From IMG/VR virus record IMGVR_UViG_3300030000_000007, positions 1 through 64,000 of that record: a DNA stretch of 64,000 nucleotides. The stretch is one strand, 5' to 3'. Shown here in pieces: positions 37,731 to 44,666 of this stretch (the stretch's first letter is position 1; every line of letters begins with the position of its first letter). The translations under genes and the position numbers were made by a program. The notes under the pieces are model-generated. The model searched no databases, was not told the origin of the DNA, and saw only the letters and a list, made by a program, of their open reading frames with translations. The stretch comes from a virus.

Positions 37731-37877
37731 ATTCTTAAACTTTAGATAACAAAAATGACATTGAGCATTTGCTCTCCGCAACCAGCTTAGCAGCGTGGGA
37801 ATCGAACCCACAGAGTGTTTTAATAAGAGTAAAGTTAGATAATCAATAATCTCCGGTTATCTAAAGTTTAAAAATTC
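37731..37877 (-). repeat. Inverted-repeat module with T-arm
   Basis: A stem of about 22 bp (core ACTTTAGATAAC/GTTATCTAAAGT) surrounds about 100 nt. The core has T-arm GTGGG-TTCGATT-CCCAC followed, not preceded, by a D-arm-like GCTGGTTGCGGAGAGC, an order that recalls permuted tRNA genes, though no acceptor pairing confirms it. Confidence 0.5.
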
Positions 37878-38005
37878 AAAAACAAATAGTTCTTTCAACT
37901 GCACATCCTGAGAAGAAATTTATCGACTTTGCCAGCAGTTTATTGAATTAAAGTAGTTGTCTCGGTTACTTACTACTAAGAACTATTTGTTTATTTATTA
38001 AAGTA

Positions 38006-38035
38006 ATTATAATTTGTATGTTAAATAAAGTAAAC
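38006..38035 (-). promoter_or_regulatory. T4-early-like promoter
   Basis: GTTTAC, 18 bp, TATAAT, just downstream of the gene at 38037, reading into the inverted-repeat/tRNA region below. Confidence 0.65.
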
Positions 38036-38036
38036 T

Positions 38037-38662
38037 TTATTCTATTTGCCAATCATATGAAGCACGAGTAAATCCTAAAGATAAATCTGTTATAAACGAA
38101 AAACGATAACCTTTCATTTCTTCAATAACCATATCACCATTTGAATTTGATTCAAGAATTAATTTCCATTCACTTGAGTGTCCAGAATAAAAATCATCTA
38201 TATTATCAGTACTAAATTTTTCTTTCTTTTGTGTATTTGAGTTAAACCAGACTTTTGAAAACTTAGATAATCCACCCGCTTTTAACAGGTTGTAAGTATC
38301 TTTTGAGTGATGATCACCTAAAACTAATTTCTTTATTCCTTCGTGTGCTCTTAAGAACCACAAAACTTTTGAAAATATTCTTTTACCTTCATATGAAGAA
38401 TCCAACCAAATTGAATCAACAACTCTAGCATCATCTTCATAAGGAAAAAACAAAACTGAACAAATAAAAATCATTCGATCTTCATCGAATAAAAAAATCT
38501 TCTCATCGTATTTCATCACTCTAAACATTTCAATGTCACCAATATGTTTAAACATATCTGGATGTTCATTAAAAATTTGCTATATTCACTAGCATATTTA
38601 TCAGCTATAGGTCGAAAATTTCCACCTTTAATAGCCATTTCACAAATTTCATGTGGCTTCAT
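38037..38662 (-). CDS. GNAT-like phage protein, two overlapping frames (frameshift)
   Basis: Frame 1 from ATG 38660-38662: MKPHEICEMAIKGGNFRPIADKYASEYSKF, stop at 38516. Frame 2 picks up at the T5 run near 38572 as FNEHPDMFKHIGDIEMFRVMKYDEKIFLFDEDRM... to 38037. Joined, they give about 205 aa. Residues such as VDSIWLDSSYEGKRIFSKVLWFLRAHEG resemble an acetyltransferase-type (GNAT) core, seen in small phage N-acetyltransferase-like proteins. Either programmed slippage, mutation or a sequencing error. TATAAATA at 38685. Confidence 0.65.
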
Positions 38663-38684
38663 TTCAACTGTCCATCAAAATGAT

Positions 38685-38692
38685 TATTTATA
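38685..38692 (-). promoter_or_regulatory. T4-type late promoter box
   Basis: TATAAATA 22 bp before the frame-1 ATG. Confidence 0.55.
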
Positions 38693-38693
38693 G

Positions 38694-38816
38694 TAGGGAA
38701 GGAAGGATTCGAACCTTCGACAGGCAGCTTGGATAATCATTTAAGCACGGTTATTAAAATAACAAAAATCCAAAAACGACGTTGATGCAACCGTTCTACC
38801 ACTGAACTACTTCCCT
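38694..38816 (-). tRNA. tRNA interrupted in the anticodon loop (Gly TCC-like after removal)
   Basis: Perfect acceptor AGGGAAG/CTTCCCT, D-arm GTTC-AGTGGTA-GAAC and T-arm GAAGG-TTCGAAT-CCTTC. Between anticodon half-stems GTTGC and GCTGC lie about 58 nt containing TTGGAT/ATCCAA and GTTATT/AATAAC hairpins. Removing the insert could give loop ATTCCAA (TCC). No CCA encoded. Confidence 0.72.
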
Positions 38817-38938
38817 GAAATTCTTGGAACATTTAGGGAATTTAATGTTCCGGTGTCTCCTTTACCCGTAAGACTTTCGCCCAACCTATCTTTCGATAAG
38901 TCGTTAAACTGAGACTTTGTAAGGTGCGACCTTACCCT
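38817..38938 (-). terminator. Hairpins including probable terminator
   Basis: GTAAGGT-GCG-ACCTTAC (about 38918-38935) follows the 50-aa gene; GGAACATT/AATGTTCC lies nearer the interrupted tRNA. Confidence 0.5.
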
Positions 38939-39091
38939 TTATGCTGCCATCAAAGCTGCTAGCTTCTTCCGTTGCTTGGAAGCACCGAGAGAATCCTTAT
39001 CCAACCTTTCGAGCTTTTGTGCTGGGGTCAATTTGGCCCAAGCAGCGTTACGAACATTGGCTTCAGCACGTTTTACACTTTTATCTTTCAT
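38939..39091 (-). CDS. Small basic protein, 50 aa
   Basis: MKDKSVKRAEANVRNAAWAKLTPAQKLERLDKDSLGASKQRKKLAALMAA. GGAG before ATG. Basic, alanine-rich helix, WAxLTPxQKLxxLD motif seen in many phage proteins; function unknown. Confidence 0.75.
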   Translation of the reverse strand: MKDKSVKRAEANVRNAAWAKLTPAQKLERLDKDSLGASKQRKKLAALMAA

Positions 39092-39125
39092 TTGGAAATC
39101 TCCATCTAGTTAAAAATCAGTTAAT

Positions 39126-39215
39126 TGGCGGAGAACGTGGGAATCGAACCCACTGACCGTGTTCCCACGGCCTACGGATTAGCAATCCGCTGCATTACCA
39201 TCCTGCCCGTTCTCC
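39126..39215 (-). tRNA. tRNA-Ser(GCT)
   Basis: Perfect acceptor GGAGAAC/GTTCTCC, G73, CCA; anticodon arm GCGGA-TTGCTAA-TCCGT; variable arm GGCCGTG/CACGGTC-type. Confidence 0.9.
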
Positions 39216-39223
39216 ATATCTGT

Positions 39224-39781
39224 CTAATGCAATCTTGAATGAGCCGGGATCGTCTTGGTTAAAAACTCAAGTTGATCTGCAAGGATATGTCTATTAGACA
39301 AAATCAAAGCTTCGCTCCTATTAGGAACATACGGTACAAACAATAGCTGCATTCTTGCTTCTTCAAGTGTCATACAATCTTTGTGATTGTTACATTGCTT
39401 ACAAGCAGAAATACAATTCATCCAGGTGTTTGCTCCACCCCTAGATTGTGGGATAATGTGATCTCGTGTAGCATCTTCACCTACCAAATGCTTTCCACAA
39501 TATGCACAAGTGTTACGATCTCGACCGAACAAATTCTTATTTGTCAAAGGAACACTTCGGGTCTTTGTTCTTCCAAGGTTACGAATAGCAACAATAGAAG
39601 GAACTGAAACCGTTGATTCCAAACCTGTTACACGGGATGTTCCACCATGGTAAACGGTTTCGTCACCAAGAGACCATGCAATCAAATCTTTTACCTTGTA
39701 GACGACTCCTTCTTCCCATGTTGACCAACGCTGTGGGTGTCCGGCACTGTCTAACGTTAATACTAATGGGTACCTGTCCAT
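39224..39781 (-). CDS. HNH endonuclease (McrA-type)
   Basis: 185 aa. N-terminal 85 residues (VLTLDSAGHPQRWSTWEEGVVYKVKDLIAWS) are typical of a widespread HNH family. FGRDRNTCAYCGKHLVGEDATRDHIIPQSRGGANTWMNCISACKQCNNHK (about 85-133) is the zinc-bound HNH core. Ends in TAG eight bases before tRNA-Ser(GCT). Confidence 0.9.
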   Translation of the reverse strand: MDRYPLVLTLDSAGHPQRWSTWEEGVVYKVKDLIAWSLGDETVYHGGTSRVTGLESTVSVPSIVAIRNLGRTKTRSVPLTNKNLFGRDRNTCAYCGKHLVGEDATRDHIIPQSRGGANTWMNCISACKQCNNHKDCMTLEEARMQLLFVPYVPNRSEALILSNRHILADQLEFLTKTIPAHSRLH

Positions 39782-39795
39782 GATATTCGTCCTTT

Positions 39796-40038
39796 CTAAA
39801 AATCTTCAGTTTGTTTAAATTTCTTTTCCTGCATGGTAAGCTCTTTGAAAAATTTTCTAGGATTACCACACATTACACAATTTGGGTTTCCACAGTTCAT
39901 TGCGTGTCGTTTGGTAAATTTACCTGGAACACTTACATTAGCATTGAACGTTTTACCTATTATAACCTGTTTCTTTGTCTTTGTTTCGTCATTGTGAATT
40001 CTTTTTGAATGTTTTATTTTCTGTGATTCATTTGACAT
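39796..40038 (-). CDS. Conserved phage protein with CxNPxCxxC motif, 80 aa
   Basis: NCGNPNCVMCGNPRKFFKELTMQEKKF, a Cys cluster (CGNPxCxxCGNPR) typical of small phage proteins; zinc binding likely. Basic N-terminus. Confidence 0.78.
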   Translation of the reverse strand: MSNESQKIKHSKRIHNDETKTKKQVIIGKTFNANVSVPGKFTKRHAMNCGNPNCVMCGNPRKFFKELTMQEKKFKQTEDF

Positions 40039-40065
40039 AAACTTTTCTCCTCGAGTTCCTAAGAC

Positions 40066-40107
40066 ATTTAAAAAATGCCTGAATAACCTTCAAGCTATCC
40101 AGGCATT
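40066..40107 (-). terminator. Rho-independent terminator
   Basis: AATGCCTG/CAGGCATT plus T-rich tail on the minus strand, between the outer-membrane protein gene and 39796... region. Confidence 0.65.
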
Positions 40108-40128
40108 TTAAGAAAGATTACTTTTTAA

Positions 40129-40596
40129 TTAAAAAGAATACTTAATACCTGTACTGACTTGATTTCCATTAAACTGACTTACACGTTCTTGACCGACCTT
40201 GTAAGAATAATCCGCTACCCAACTAACAGATTTTGTCAATGGGTATGAAACTCCTACACCAACAGCCAATGCGTATCCGTTACTACCAATCGTTGGATCG
40301 ATGTATGATACTCCGGCTTTACCTAGAACATCTAATGCACCAAACTTAACAACTGAATATGAACCAGTAAGTGAATATTCAACAACTGAAGTAGACTTCA
40401 CCATTGAACGATCATATGCAAGTTCTGCTCCAAAATCTCCAAACTTAGTACCGAGTGTCACACCCGTTGTAGTGAGTCCAGCTTGATTACTTTCAAGACT
40501 GTTTCCACCAGATTGACCCATACGGATACCTACTTCTGCTCCCATAGCCATTGTGGAAGCTGCAACCAAAGCTGCGATCATAACTAATTTCTTCAT
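40129..40596 (-). CDS. Outer-membrane beta-barrel protein
   Basis: 155 aa. MKKLVMIAALVAASTMAMGAEVGIRMG: signal peptide. Alternating beta-strands (TGVTLGTKFGDFGAELAYDRSM, VVEYSLTGSYSVVKFG, ALAVGVGVSYPLTKSVSWVADYSYK) and a terminal Phe (GIKYSF), the OMP assembly signal. Similar in size to OmpX/OmpW-like 8-strand barrels. A phage-encoded OMP could change host surface receptors to block superinfection (inference). Confidence 0.87.
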   Translation of the reverse strand: MKKLVMIAALVAASTMAMGAEVGIRMGQSGGNSLESNQAGLTTTGVTLGTKFGDFGAELAYDRSMVKSTSVVEYSLTGSYSVVKFGALDVLGKAGVSYIDPTIGSNGYALAVGVGVSYPLTKSVSWVADYSYKVGQERVSQFNGNQVSTGIKYSF

Positions 40597-40627
40597 ATTT
40601 TCTTTTCCCCTTTTTGTTAATGAAAAA

Positions 40628-40701
40628 TGGAAGCGGGTGACCGATTCGCACGGCCGATGCATCGAGCTTATGAGACTGATGTGGTGGCTTCCCTACCCGC
40701 T
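40628..40701 (-). tRNA. tRNA (CAT), weak D-arm
   Basis: Perfect acceptor AGCGGGT/ACCCGCT, T73, CCA; loop CTCATAA in a poorly paired stem; T-arm GGCCG-TGCGAAT-CGGTC. Met or Ile2; functionality doubtful. Confidence 0.68.
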
Positions 40702-40706
40702 ATATT

Positions 40707-40780
40707 TGGTGCCCCATCGTAGAATCGAACTACGTTTTGATGCTTACAAGGCAACTGTAATACCAATATACTAAAAGGGC
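40707..40780 (-). tRNA. tRNA-Thr(TGT), copy 2
   Basis: Anticodon arm GTTGC-CTTGTAA-GCATC; T-arm CGTAG-TTCGATT-CTACG; CCA. TATAAATA at 40797 lies just upstream. Acceptor partly mismatched. Confidence 0.8.
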
Positions 40781-40809
40781 AAAATCTTATAATCTCTATT
40801 TATATTATT

Positions 40810-40924
40810 TGGTGGGGAGGGGTGGGCTCGAACCACCGACATATGCATAACTACTGCTGCAACCATAGAGTCGACCTGTTTGTAGTCTCGTTTTCAATGC
40901 TCTAACCAACTGAGCTACCTCCCC
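40810..40924 (-). tRNA. tRNA with oversized anticodon region
   Basis: Perfect acceptor GGGGAGG/CCTCCCC, A73, CCA, D-arm GCTC-AGTTGGTTA-GAGC, T-arm GGTGG-TTCGAGC-CCACC. About 35-40 extra nt sit in the anticodon arm (with GACTAC/GTAGT pairing); no normal anticodon can be read. Confidence 0.65.
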
Positions 40925-40925
40925 G

Positions 40926-41000
40926 TTGCAAAGGTTGGATTTGAACCAACGATCTCTAGCTTATGAGGCTAGTGAGATGACCAAGCTTCTCTACTCTGCT
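40926..41000 (-). tRNA. tRNA-Met(CAT), initiator-like
   Basis: Acceptor GCAGAG/CTTTGC with an unpaired first position (A1-A72), as in initiators; D-arm AGAG-AAGCTTGGTCAT-CTCA and T-loop TTCAAAT resemble E. coli tRNA-fMet; anticodon arm CTAGC-CTCATAA-GCTAG lacks the GGG/CCC pairs of initiators. CCA not encoded; the 3' end touches the next tRNA. Confidence 0.78.
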
Positions 41001-41122
41001 ATATTCTTTTTCCTGCTTTCTCCCTCACGTTATCTAACTCTTGGAGAATCTTGATCATTCTGTCAAATACCGAATAACGATCCGTATTCAACTAGACTGG
41101 CCCGCTAAGGCTCAGGAAAATC
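41001..41122 (-). other. Gap with a short open frame
   Basis: A frame encoding LNTDRYSVFDRMIKILQELDNVREKAGKRI opens after a TAG and ends in TAG; no ribosome site or ATG precedes it. May be a remnant of a protein gene. Confidence 0.35.
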
Positions 41123-41196
41123 TGGTGCGGGTGGAGGGAATCGAACCCTCAACTAAACGTTGGCAACGTTTGATTTTACCACTAAACTACACACGC
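41123..41196 (-). tRNA. tRNA-Gly(GCC)
   Basis: Anticodon arm AAACG-TTGCCAA-CGTTT; acceptor GCGTGTG/CACCCGC; CCA encoded. Same acceptor as tRNA-Gly(TCC) at 49566. Confidence 0.85.
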
Positions 41197-41198
41197 AT

Positions 41199-41330
41199 TT
41201 AATCTTTTTCACATTCATCATAGACATGGTCTAAATGATCCATTATGTTCTTCAACTCTCGATGTATTTCTTCAAAAAGTTGAAGTATATCTTGTTTAGA
41301 TTTAGGATTCACTAAACTGTCCATTTTCAT
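41199..41330 (-). CDS. Small acidic helical protein, 43 aa
   Basis: MKMDSLVNPKSKQDILQLFEEIHRELKNIMDHLDHVYDECEKD. Coupled to the 54-aa gene upstream (TGATATG); sits between Gly and Ala tRNAs. Confidence 0.6.
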   Translation of the reverse strand: MKMDSLVNPKSKQDILQLFEEIHRELKNIMDHLDHVYDECEKD

Positions 41331-41331
41331 A

Positions 41332-41496
41332 TCACTTAGGTTGAACATTTGTTAAGTACCAGTTATATTGATCTCTACAAATATTTTCATACTCTTCATC
41401 AACATTTATATCATGGAATTCAGATAAACTTTTTAACGAATCTTTTAGACTGCTATTAATATATCTTTCAACCCATTCTTCAAATGTTAATATCAT
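41332..41496 (-). CDS. Small acidic protein, 54 aa
   Basis: MILTFEEWVERYINSSLKDSLKSLSEFHDINVDEEYENICRDQYNWYLTNVQPK. AGAGG before the ATG. LTFEEWxxxYINS is a familiar start in small phage proteins. Confidence 0.65.
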   Translation of the reverse strand: MILTFEEWVERYINSSLKDSLKSLSEFHDINVDEEYENICRDQYNWYLTNVQPK

Positions 41497-41514
41497 ATGC
41501 TACCTCTTAAAATT

Positions 41515-41590
41515 TGGTGGAGGTGACAGGACTCGAACCCGCTACCTACTGCTTGCAAAGCAGCCGCTCTCCCAGCTGAGCTACACCCCC
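41515..41590 (-). tRNA. tRNA-Ala(TGC), copy 1
   Basis: Anticodon arm GCTGC-TTTGCAA-GCAGT; D-arm GCTC-AGCTGGGA-GAGC; acceptor GGGGGTG/CACCTCC, A73, CCA. Confidence 0.9.
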
Positions 41591-41597
41591 ATTATAT

Positions 41598-41686
41598 CGA
41601 CAGAGAAGGATTTGAACCTTCACATTGCGCCCATGTTTAGTGGGTGCTAAGTATACCTATTCCTCACGTTACGCAAACATCTATCA
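41598..41686 (-). tRNA. tRNA-like gene, long D-arm (anticodon AAA by position)
   Basis: Acceptor TGATAGA/TCTGTCG and T-arm GAAGG-TTCAAAT-CCTTC are sound. Arm ACCCA-CTAAACA-TGGGC would give AAA, unusual in bacteria. The D region is about 30 nt, so an insert is possible. No CCA. Confidence 0.55.
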
Positions 41687-41696
41687 ATATTGTTTG

Positions 41697-41767
41697 AGCG
41701 GGTACCCAGATTCGAACTGGGTTCTATAGCTTGGAAGGCTAGGGCACAACCCATATACCATACCCGC
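41697..41767 (-). tRNA. tRNA-Gly(TCC), 13-bp extended acceptor
   Basis: Acceptor GCGGGTA/TACCCGC with T73 as for Gly; loop CTTCCAA. The flanks extend the pairing to 13 bp (GTTTGAGCGGGTA), so leader and trailer pair. No CCA. The endonuclease stop TGA at 41768 touches its first base. Confidence 0.83.
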
Positions 41768-42397
41768 TCAAACAACACTAACCTTTCTACCATTTAAATA
41801 TCCATTCAAGAGATATTCATCTAAATTTTCTTTTTTGATCTTGATAGGTTTTACACCATCAGTTACCCAACAAGATCCATATTGAGAATTCTTTTCACCA
41901 CTTCCAGCCAGACTCATCTTTTCTTTAGCTGCAACAGAATGATTTTTCCCCAACATTCCAAAGGTTGCTAAAGATCCGTTTTTCTGTCTTGTTGCAAAAG
42001 ACTTTTTCCTAATTTCAGGATTGGCATTTAGTTTATTCATTGCTACTATTCCACCAACCTTACCGCCAGCCATTGCACATTTTTTCTGATGCTCGATATT
42101 GTTGAATCCACCACCTCCACCTGGAGCGATGTTCATACATTTAGTATCAGCTCTTAAATCTTCAGTGAGAATTTCCTTTTCTCTATCTTTCAGTGACTGT
42201 CTAGATGGTAAGAATTCCAGAATTTCTTTCGTATGAATATCTATTCCGTGTTTCTTAATTGACCTAGTTATTAATTTACCACTACCAAAATATCCATCTT
42301 CTAAATTATCTGTTGAATGCATTCCGATATAAAATCTACCATCATTTCTGGTAATTTTATACAAGTAATGGAATTTTCGTTGATCTGCTCTTTGCAT
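41768..42397 (-). CDS. GIY-YIG homing endonuclease (second family)
   Basis: 209 aa. MQRADQRKFHYLYKITRNDGRFYIGMHSTDNLEDGYFGSG is the GIY-YIG core (residues 8-45); REKEILTEDLRADTKCMNIAPGGGGG and NUMOD-like KNHSVAAKEKMSLAGSG follow. Its last 40 residues match those of 36444. TATAAATA at 42416 and GGAG upstream. Confidence 0.92.
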   Translation of the reverse strand: MQRADQRKFHYLYKITRNDGRFYIGMHSTDNLEDGYFGSGKLITRSIKKHGIDIHTKEILEFLPSRQSLKDREKEILTEDLRADTKCMNIAPGGGGGFNNIEHQKKCAMAGGKVGGIVAMNKLNANPEIRKKSFATRQKNGSLATFGMLGKNHSVAAKEKMSLAGSGEKNSQYGSCWVTDGVKPIKIKKENLDEYLLNGYLNGRKVSVV

Positions 42398-42415
42398 AAT
42401 AATCTCCTTTGAAAT

Positions 42416-42423
42416 TATTTATA
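42416..42423 (-). promoter_or_regulatory. T4-type late promoter box
   Basis: TATAAATA 19 bp before the endonuclease start; same layout as 50850. Confidence 0.55.
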
Positions 42424-42435
42424 CAAAAAGGTAAC

Positions 42436-42511
42436 CTGGTGGACCGCCGGAGACTCGAACTCCGATTTACTACGTGCAAGGCAGTTGTAATTCCCCCTAT
42501 ACTAGCAGCCC
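42436..42511 (-). tRNA. tRNA-Ala(TGC), copy 2
   Basis: Acceptor GGGCTGC/GCGGTCC, A73, CCA; anticodon arm ACTGC-CTTGCAC-GTAGT; T-arm TCGGAG-TTCGAGT-CTCCG. Confidence 0.85.
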
Positions 42512-42517
42512 ATTTAT

Positions 42518-42769
42518 TCAAACTAACCAAATATCCTTTACAACTGGAACTAAATTTGGAAACTCTGCATCATGAATATTAACAATTTCCATTAATGCAA
42601 GTGAAATTTTCAATTTGAATCCTTGACGTTTTCCGTCTCTTGAATCATTAATCAATTTGTTCATGTAAGGATAAAATTCTTTTTCACCCCATAGGAAATT
42701 AATTGCTTTAGCGATTCTAGGAAAATCATCATTCACTATTGACAAATTATCATTTAGTTTTTTCATCAT
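42518..42769 (-). CDS. Hypothetical protein, 83 aa
   Basis: MMKKLNDNLSIVNDDFPRIAKAINFLWGEKEFYPYMNKLINDSRDGKRQGFKLKISLALMEIVNIHDAEFP. The IAKxIxxLWGxxEFxxYxxxLxxDxRxGxRxGF pattern is found in many phages and prophages (unknown role). TATAAATA 20 bp upstream (42789). Confidence 0.8.
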   Translation of the reverse strand: MMKKLNDNLSIVNDDFPRIAKAINFLWGEKEFYPYMNKLINDSRDGKRQGFKLKISLALMEIVNIHDAEFPNLVPVVKDIWLV

Positions 42770-42788
42770 ATCATTCCCGTATAAAATT

Positions 42789-42796
42789 TATTTATA
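42789..42796 (-). promoter_or_regulatory. T4-type late promoter box
   Basis: TATAAATA before the 83-aa gene. Confidence 0.5.
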
Positions 42797-42812
42797 TCAT
42801 CTTCAATCTGGT

Positions 42813-43247
42813 TTACCAATTATCAATATTTCGTGTTCCAAAATTACGCCAAAAATCGAATGTTAAATTACAAAAATTTTCTTCAAATACACATTTAGAA
42901 TATCCAAATATTGCATCCCATAAATTCATTAAATCCAATGTTAAATGCTTTAGTATGTTACCACCATCTACACCCCAGATAAAAAATGCAATCGTAATTA
43001 ATGTAGACAGATTATAAAATAAACCATCATACATTAACTCGTTTGAAGTTTTATTAAACGTTGGTAAAATTACATACAGTGACCACAATAAATAACCAAC
43101 AAAAATCCAATGTAATAGATGAAGTTGAAATGCATAAATTGTCATATACATCAAACAAATTACCAAGGTAATCCAACCTAATGGAAATTGCCAGCTTTTT
43201 TCAGTTTTATCAAAATAGAATTTTGATATTAATTTTTTCAACATCAT
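42813..43247 (-). CDS. Integral membrane protein, 144 aa
   Basis: Three to four hydrophobic segments: FPLGWITLVICLMYMTIYAF, LHWIFVGYLLWSLYVILP, LSTLITIAFFIWGVDGG. Unknown family; flanked by tRNAs. Confidence 0.75.
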   Translation of the reverse strand: MMLKKLISKFYFDKTEKSWQFPLGWITLVICLMYMTIYAFQLHLLHWIFVGYLLWSLYVILPTFNKTSNELMYDGLFYNLSTLITIAFFIWGVDGGNILKHLTLDLMNLWDAIFGYSKCVFEENFCNLTFDFWRNFGTRNIDNW

Positions 43248-43264
43248 ATGATCCCATTAAAAAT

Positions 43265-43349
43265 TGGTGCGTAAGAAGGGAGTCGAACCCTCAATCCTTT
43301 CGGCATTGGCTTCTAAGACCAACGTGTATGCCAGTTCCACCACTCACGC
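43265..43349 (-). tRNA. tRNA-Leu(TAG), class II
   Basis: Canonical long variable arm (GCCGAAAGGA), acceptor GCGTGAG/CTTACGC, A73, CCA; anticodon arm TTGGT-CTTAGAA-GCCAA. Confidence 0.9.
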
Positions 43350-43355
43350 AAATAC

Positions 43356-43439
43356 TGGAAGCAACGGGCGGGAGTCGAACCCGCTATTACAAGCTTATGA
43401 GACTTGTGTGGTTTAAAGTATCCGTTCCACTTCCCTGCT
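43356..43439 (-). tRNA. tRNA (CAT), long D-loop
   Basis: Anticodon arm CAAGT-CTCATAA-GCTTG, T-arm GCGGG-TTCGACT-CCCGC, CCA. D-stem GTGG/CCAC with a 16-nt loop. Acceptor has one mismatch. Met or Ile2. Confidence 0.7.
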
Positions 43440-43508
43440 ATAATCAAAAGAACAAAAGTTTCAATGGGATAATAATGAAGATAACCCATCAAGTCGGTTC
43501 TTATATTC

Positions 43509-43583
43509 TGGTCCGCCGTGCAGGAATCGAACCCACATTCACTCTTTAGAAGAGAGTTGTCCTATCCGTTGAACGAACAGCGG
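43509..43583 (-). tRNA. tRNA-Arg(TCT), copy 2
   Basis: Acceptor CCGCTGT/ACGGCGG, A73, CCA; anticodon arm ACTCT-CTTCTAA-AGAGT. Confidence 0.88.
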
Positions 43584-43617
43584 TAAATTTGTTATTGTTT
43601 TTCTTATTCTAAAATCT

Positions 43618-43700
43618 TGGTGCCTCGGGAGAGATTCGAACTCTCAACCCTTTCGGGGACGGCTTCTTAGACCGCTGTGTAAACCGTTCCACCACCGAGG
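43618..43700 (-). tRNA. tRNA-Leu(AAG), class II
   Basis: Acceptor GCCTCGG/CCGAGGC, A73, CCA; anticodon arm GCGGT-CTAAGAA-GCCGT; variable arm TCCCCGAAAGGGT. Confidence 0.9.
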
Positions 43701-43770
43701 CATAAAGAACAAAAAGCATATTGGAATAATACAGCCGATAACCCAATATAACGGTTCTTTTTAAATTTTG

Positions 43771-43885
43771 TGGTGCTCCGACCCGGACTCGAACCGGGAA
43801 GCTTGCGCGGAAGATTTTTTTGAACACCCGCATTAGCAGATGTTCCGTAAAAGTCTTCTGGGTTTACCAATTTCCCCACCGGAGC
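43771..43885 (-). tRNA. tRNA-Leu (class II) interrupted in the anticodon loop
   Basis: Acceptor GCTCCGG/TCGGAGC, A73, CCA, Leu-type D-arm (GGGGAAATTGGTAAACCC), class II variable arm and T-arm CCCGG-TTCGAGT-CCGGG. Between half-stems GAAGA and TCTTC lie about 41 nt with a GAACA/TGTTC hairpin; a normal loop would be 7 nt. Removing about 34 nt could give CAA or TAA. Confidence 0.8.
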
Positions 43886-44059
43886 ATTATCTTATATAAA
43901 TTCACATAATAAACTTATATAAAATTATTTGTTATATTTATTATAACACATAAAGTTATCATATCAGAATTATTATTAGGCTTCCATCACCTAATGCGTT
44001 ACTTAAGGTTTTATTTAAACAGGATGTACTTCACCTTTAAACCTGGAATGGATTATGCC

Positions 44060-44159
44060 TGGCGCAGTGTGGTGGATTCGAACCACCGATAGAGACCAAC
44101 TTCTTGAAGGTTGGAAGAGCAAAACCTCAGCACATTATACTTACACCGCAAAACTTTTA
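44060..44159 (-). tRNA. tRNA-like gene, long D region (CAA possible)
   Basis: Perfect acceptor GCGGTGT/ACACTGC, G73, CCA; T-arm CGGTGG-TTCGAAT-CCACC. Arm CAACC-TTCAAGA-AGTTG gives CAA; the D region of about 28 nt is irregular. Confidence 0.55.
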
Positions 44160-44300
44160 TGTAGCAGGCTGCACACATTATCATTAAGATGCGCTTCGAT
44201 ATTTATCAACAGTTAAACTGTCCGCATCGCCGTTTACCTAGCTAATTGTTCTGTACTATTACGCACTGACTAACCACTGTTTCACTAGACTACAAAATTC
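44160..44300 (-). other. Structured module without T-arm
   Basis: TTTTGTAG/CTACA(T)AAAA outer stem, internal GATGCG/CGCATC and ACAG/CTGT hairpins. tRNA-sized but lacks a T-loop. Confidence 0.4.
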
Positions 44301-44301
44301 A

Positions 44302-44427
44302 TCACTTTGAAAACAGAGCAATACAAGTTATCACAAGTAAGATCACCAAAAAGATAAAAATAACTGGGTTACAAGGTTGAGTTTTTTCATCTCGCTTTTT
44401 AAGCCAACCAGCATCTTCGAATGACAT
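44302..44427 (-). CDS. Small tail-anchored membrane protein, 41 aa
   Basis: MSFEDAGWLKKRDEKTQPCNPVIFIFLVILLVITCIALFSK: soluble start and one C-terminal membrane segment. AGGAG seven bases before ATG. Confidence 0.7.
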   Translation of the reverse strand: MSFEDAGWLKKRDEKTQPCNPVIFIFLVILLVITCIALFSK

Positions 44428-44666
44428 ATCAAAACTCCTAGTTAAAAAATTCTTGCGCCCAAGTTTTCCACTCCTGGACGACTTTAGTAACCGCGGCTAC
44501 ACTTTTCACCCTCATTGACGTAAAGTAGTATCTCGAAATGTTGTTAACCTCAAACATATAAACGGCTTCATGTAGGACAGTCAGCACAACCCACTAATTT
44601 TTAAGTGCTTCAGCATTCACTCCACATTCTACTGTCGTGGCAGACCTGATTACAGGCTTTGGAAAC

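Noticed and set aside
40926-41000. Definite initiator tRNA-fMet
   Set aside because: The D-arm, T-loop and unpaired first position fit, but the three G-C pairs of the anticodon stem are missing, so it is listed only as initiator-like.
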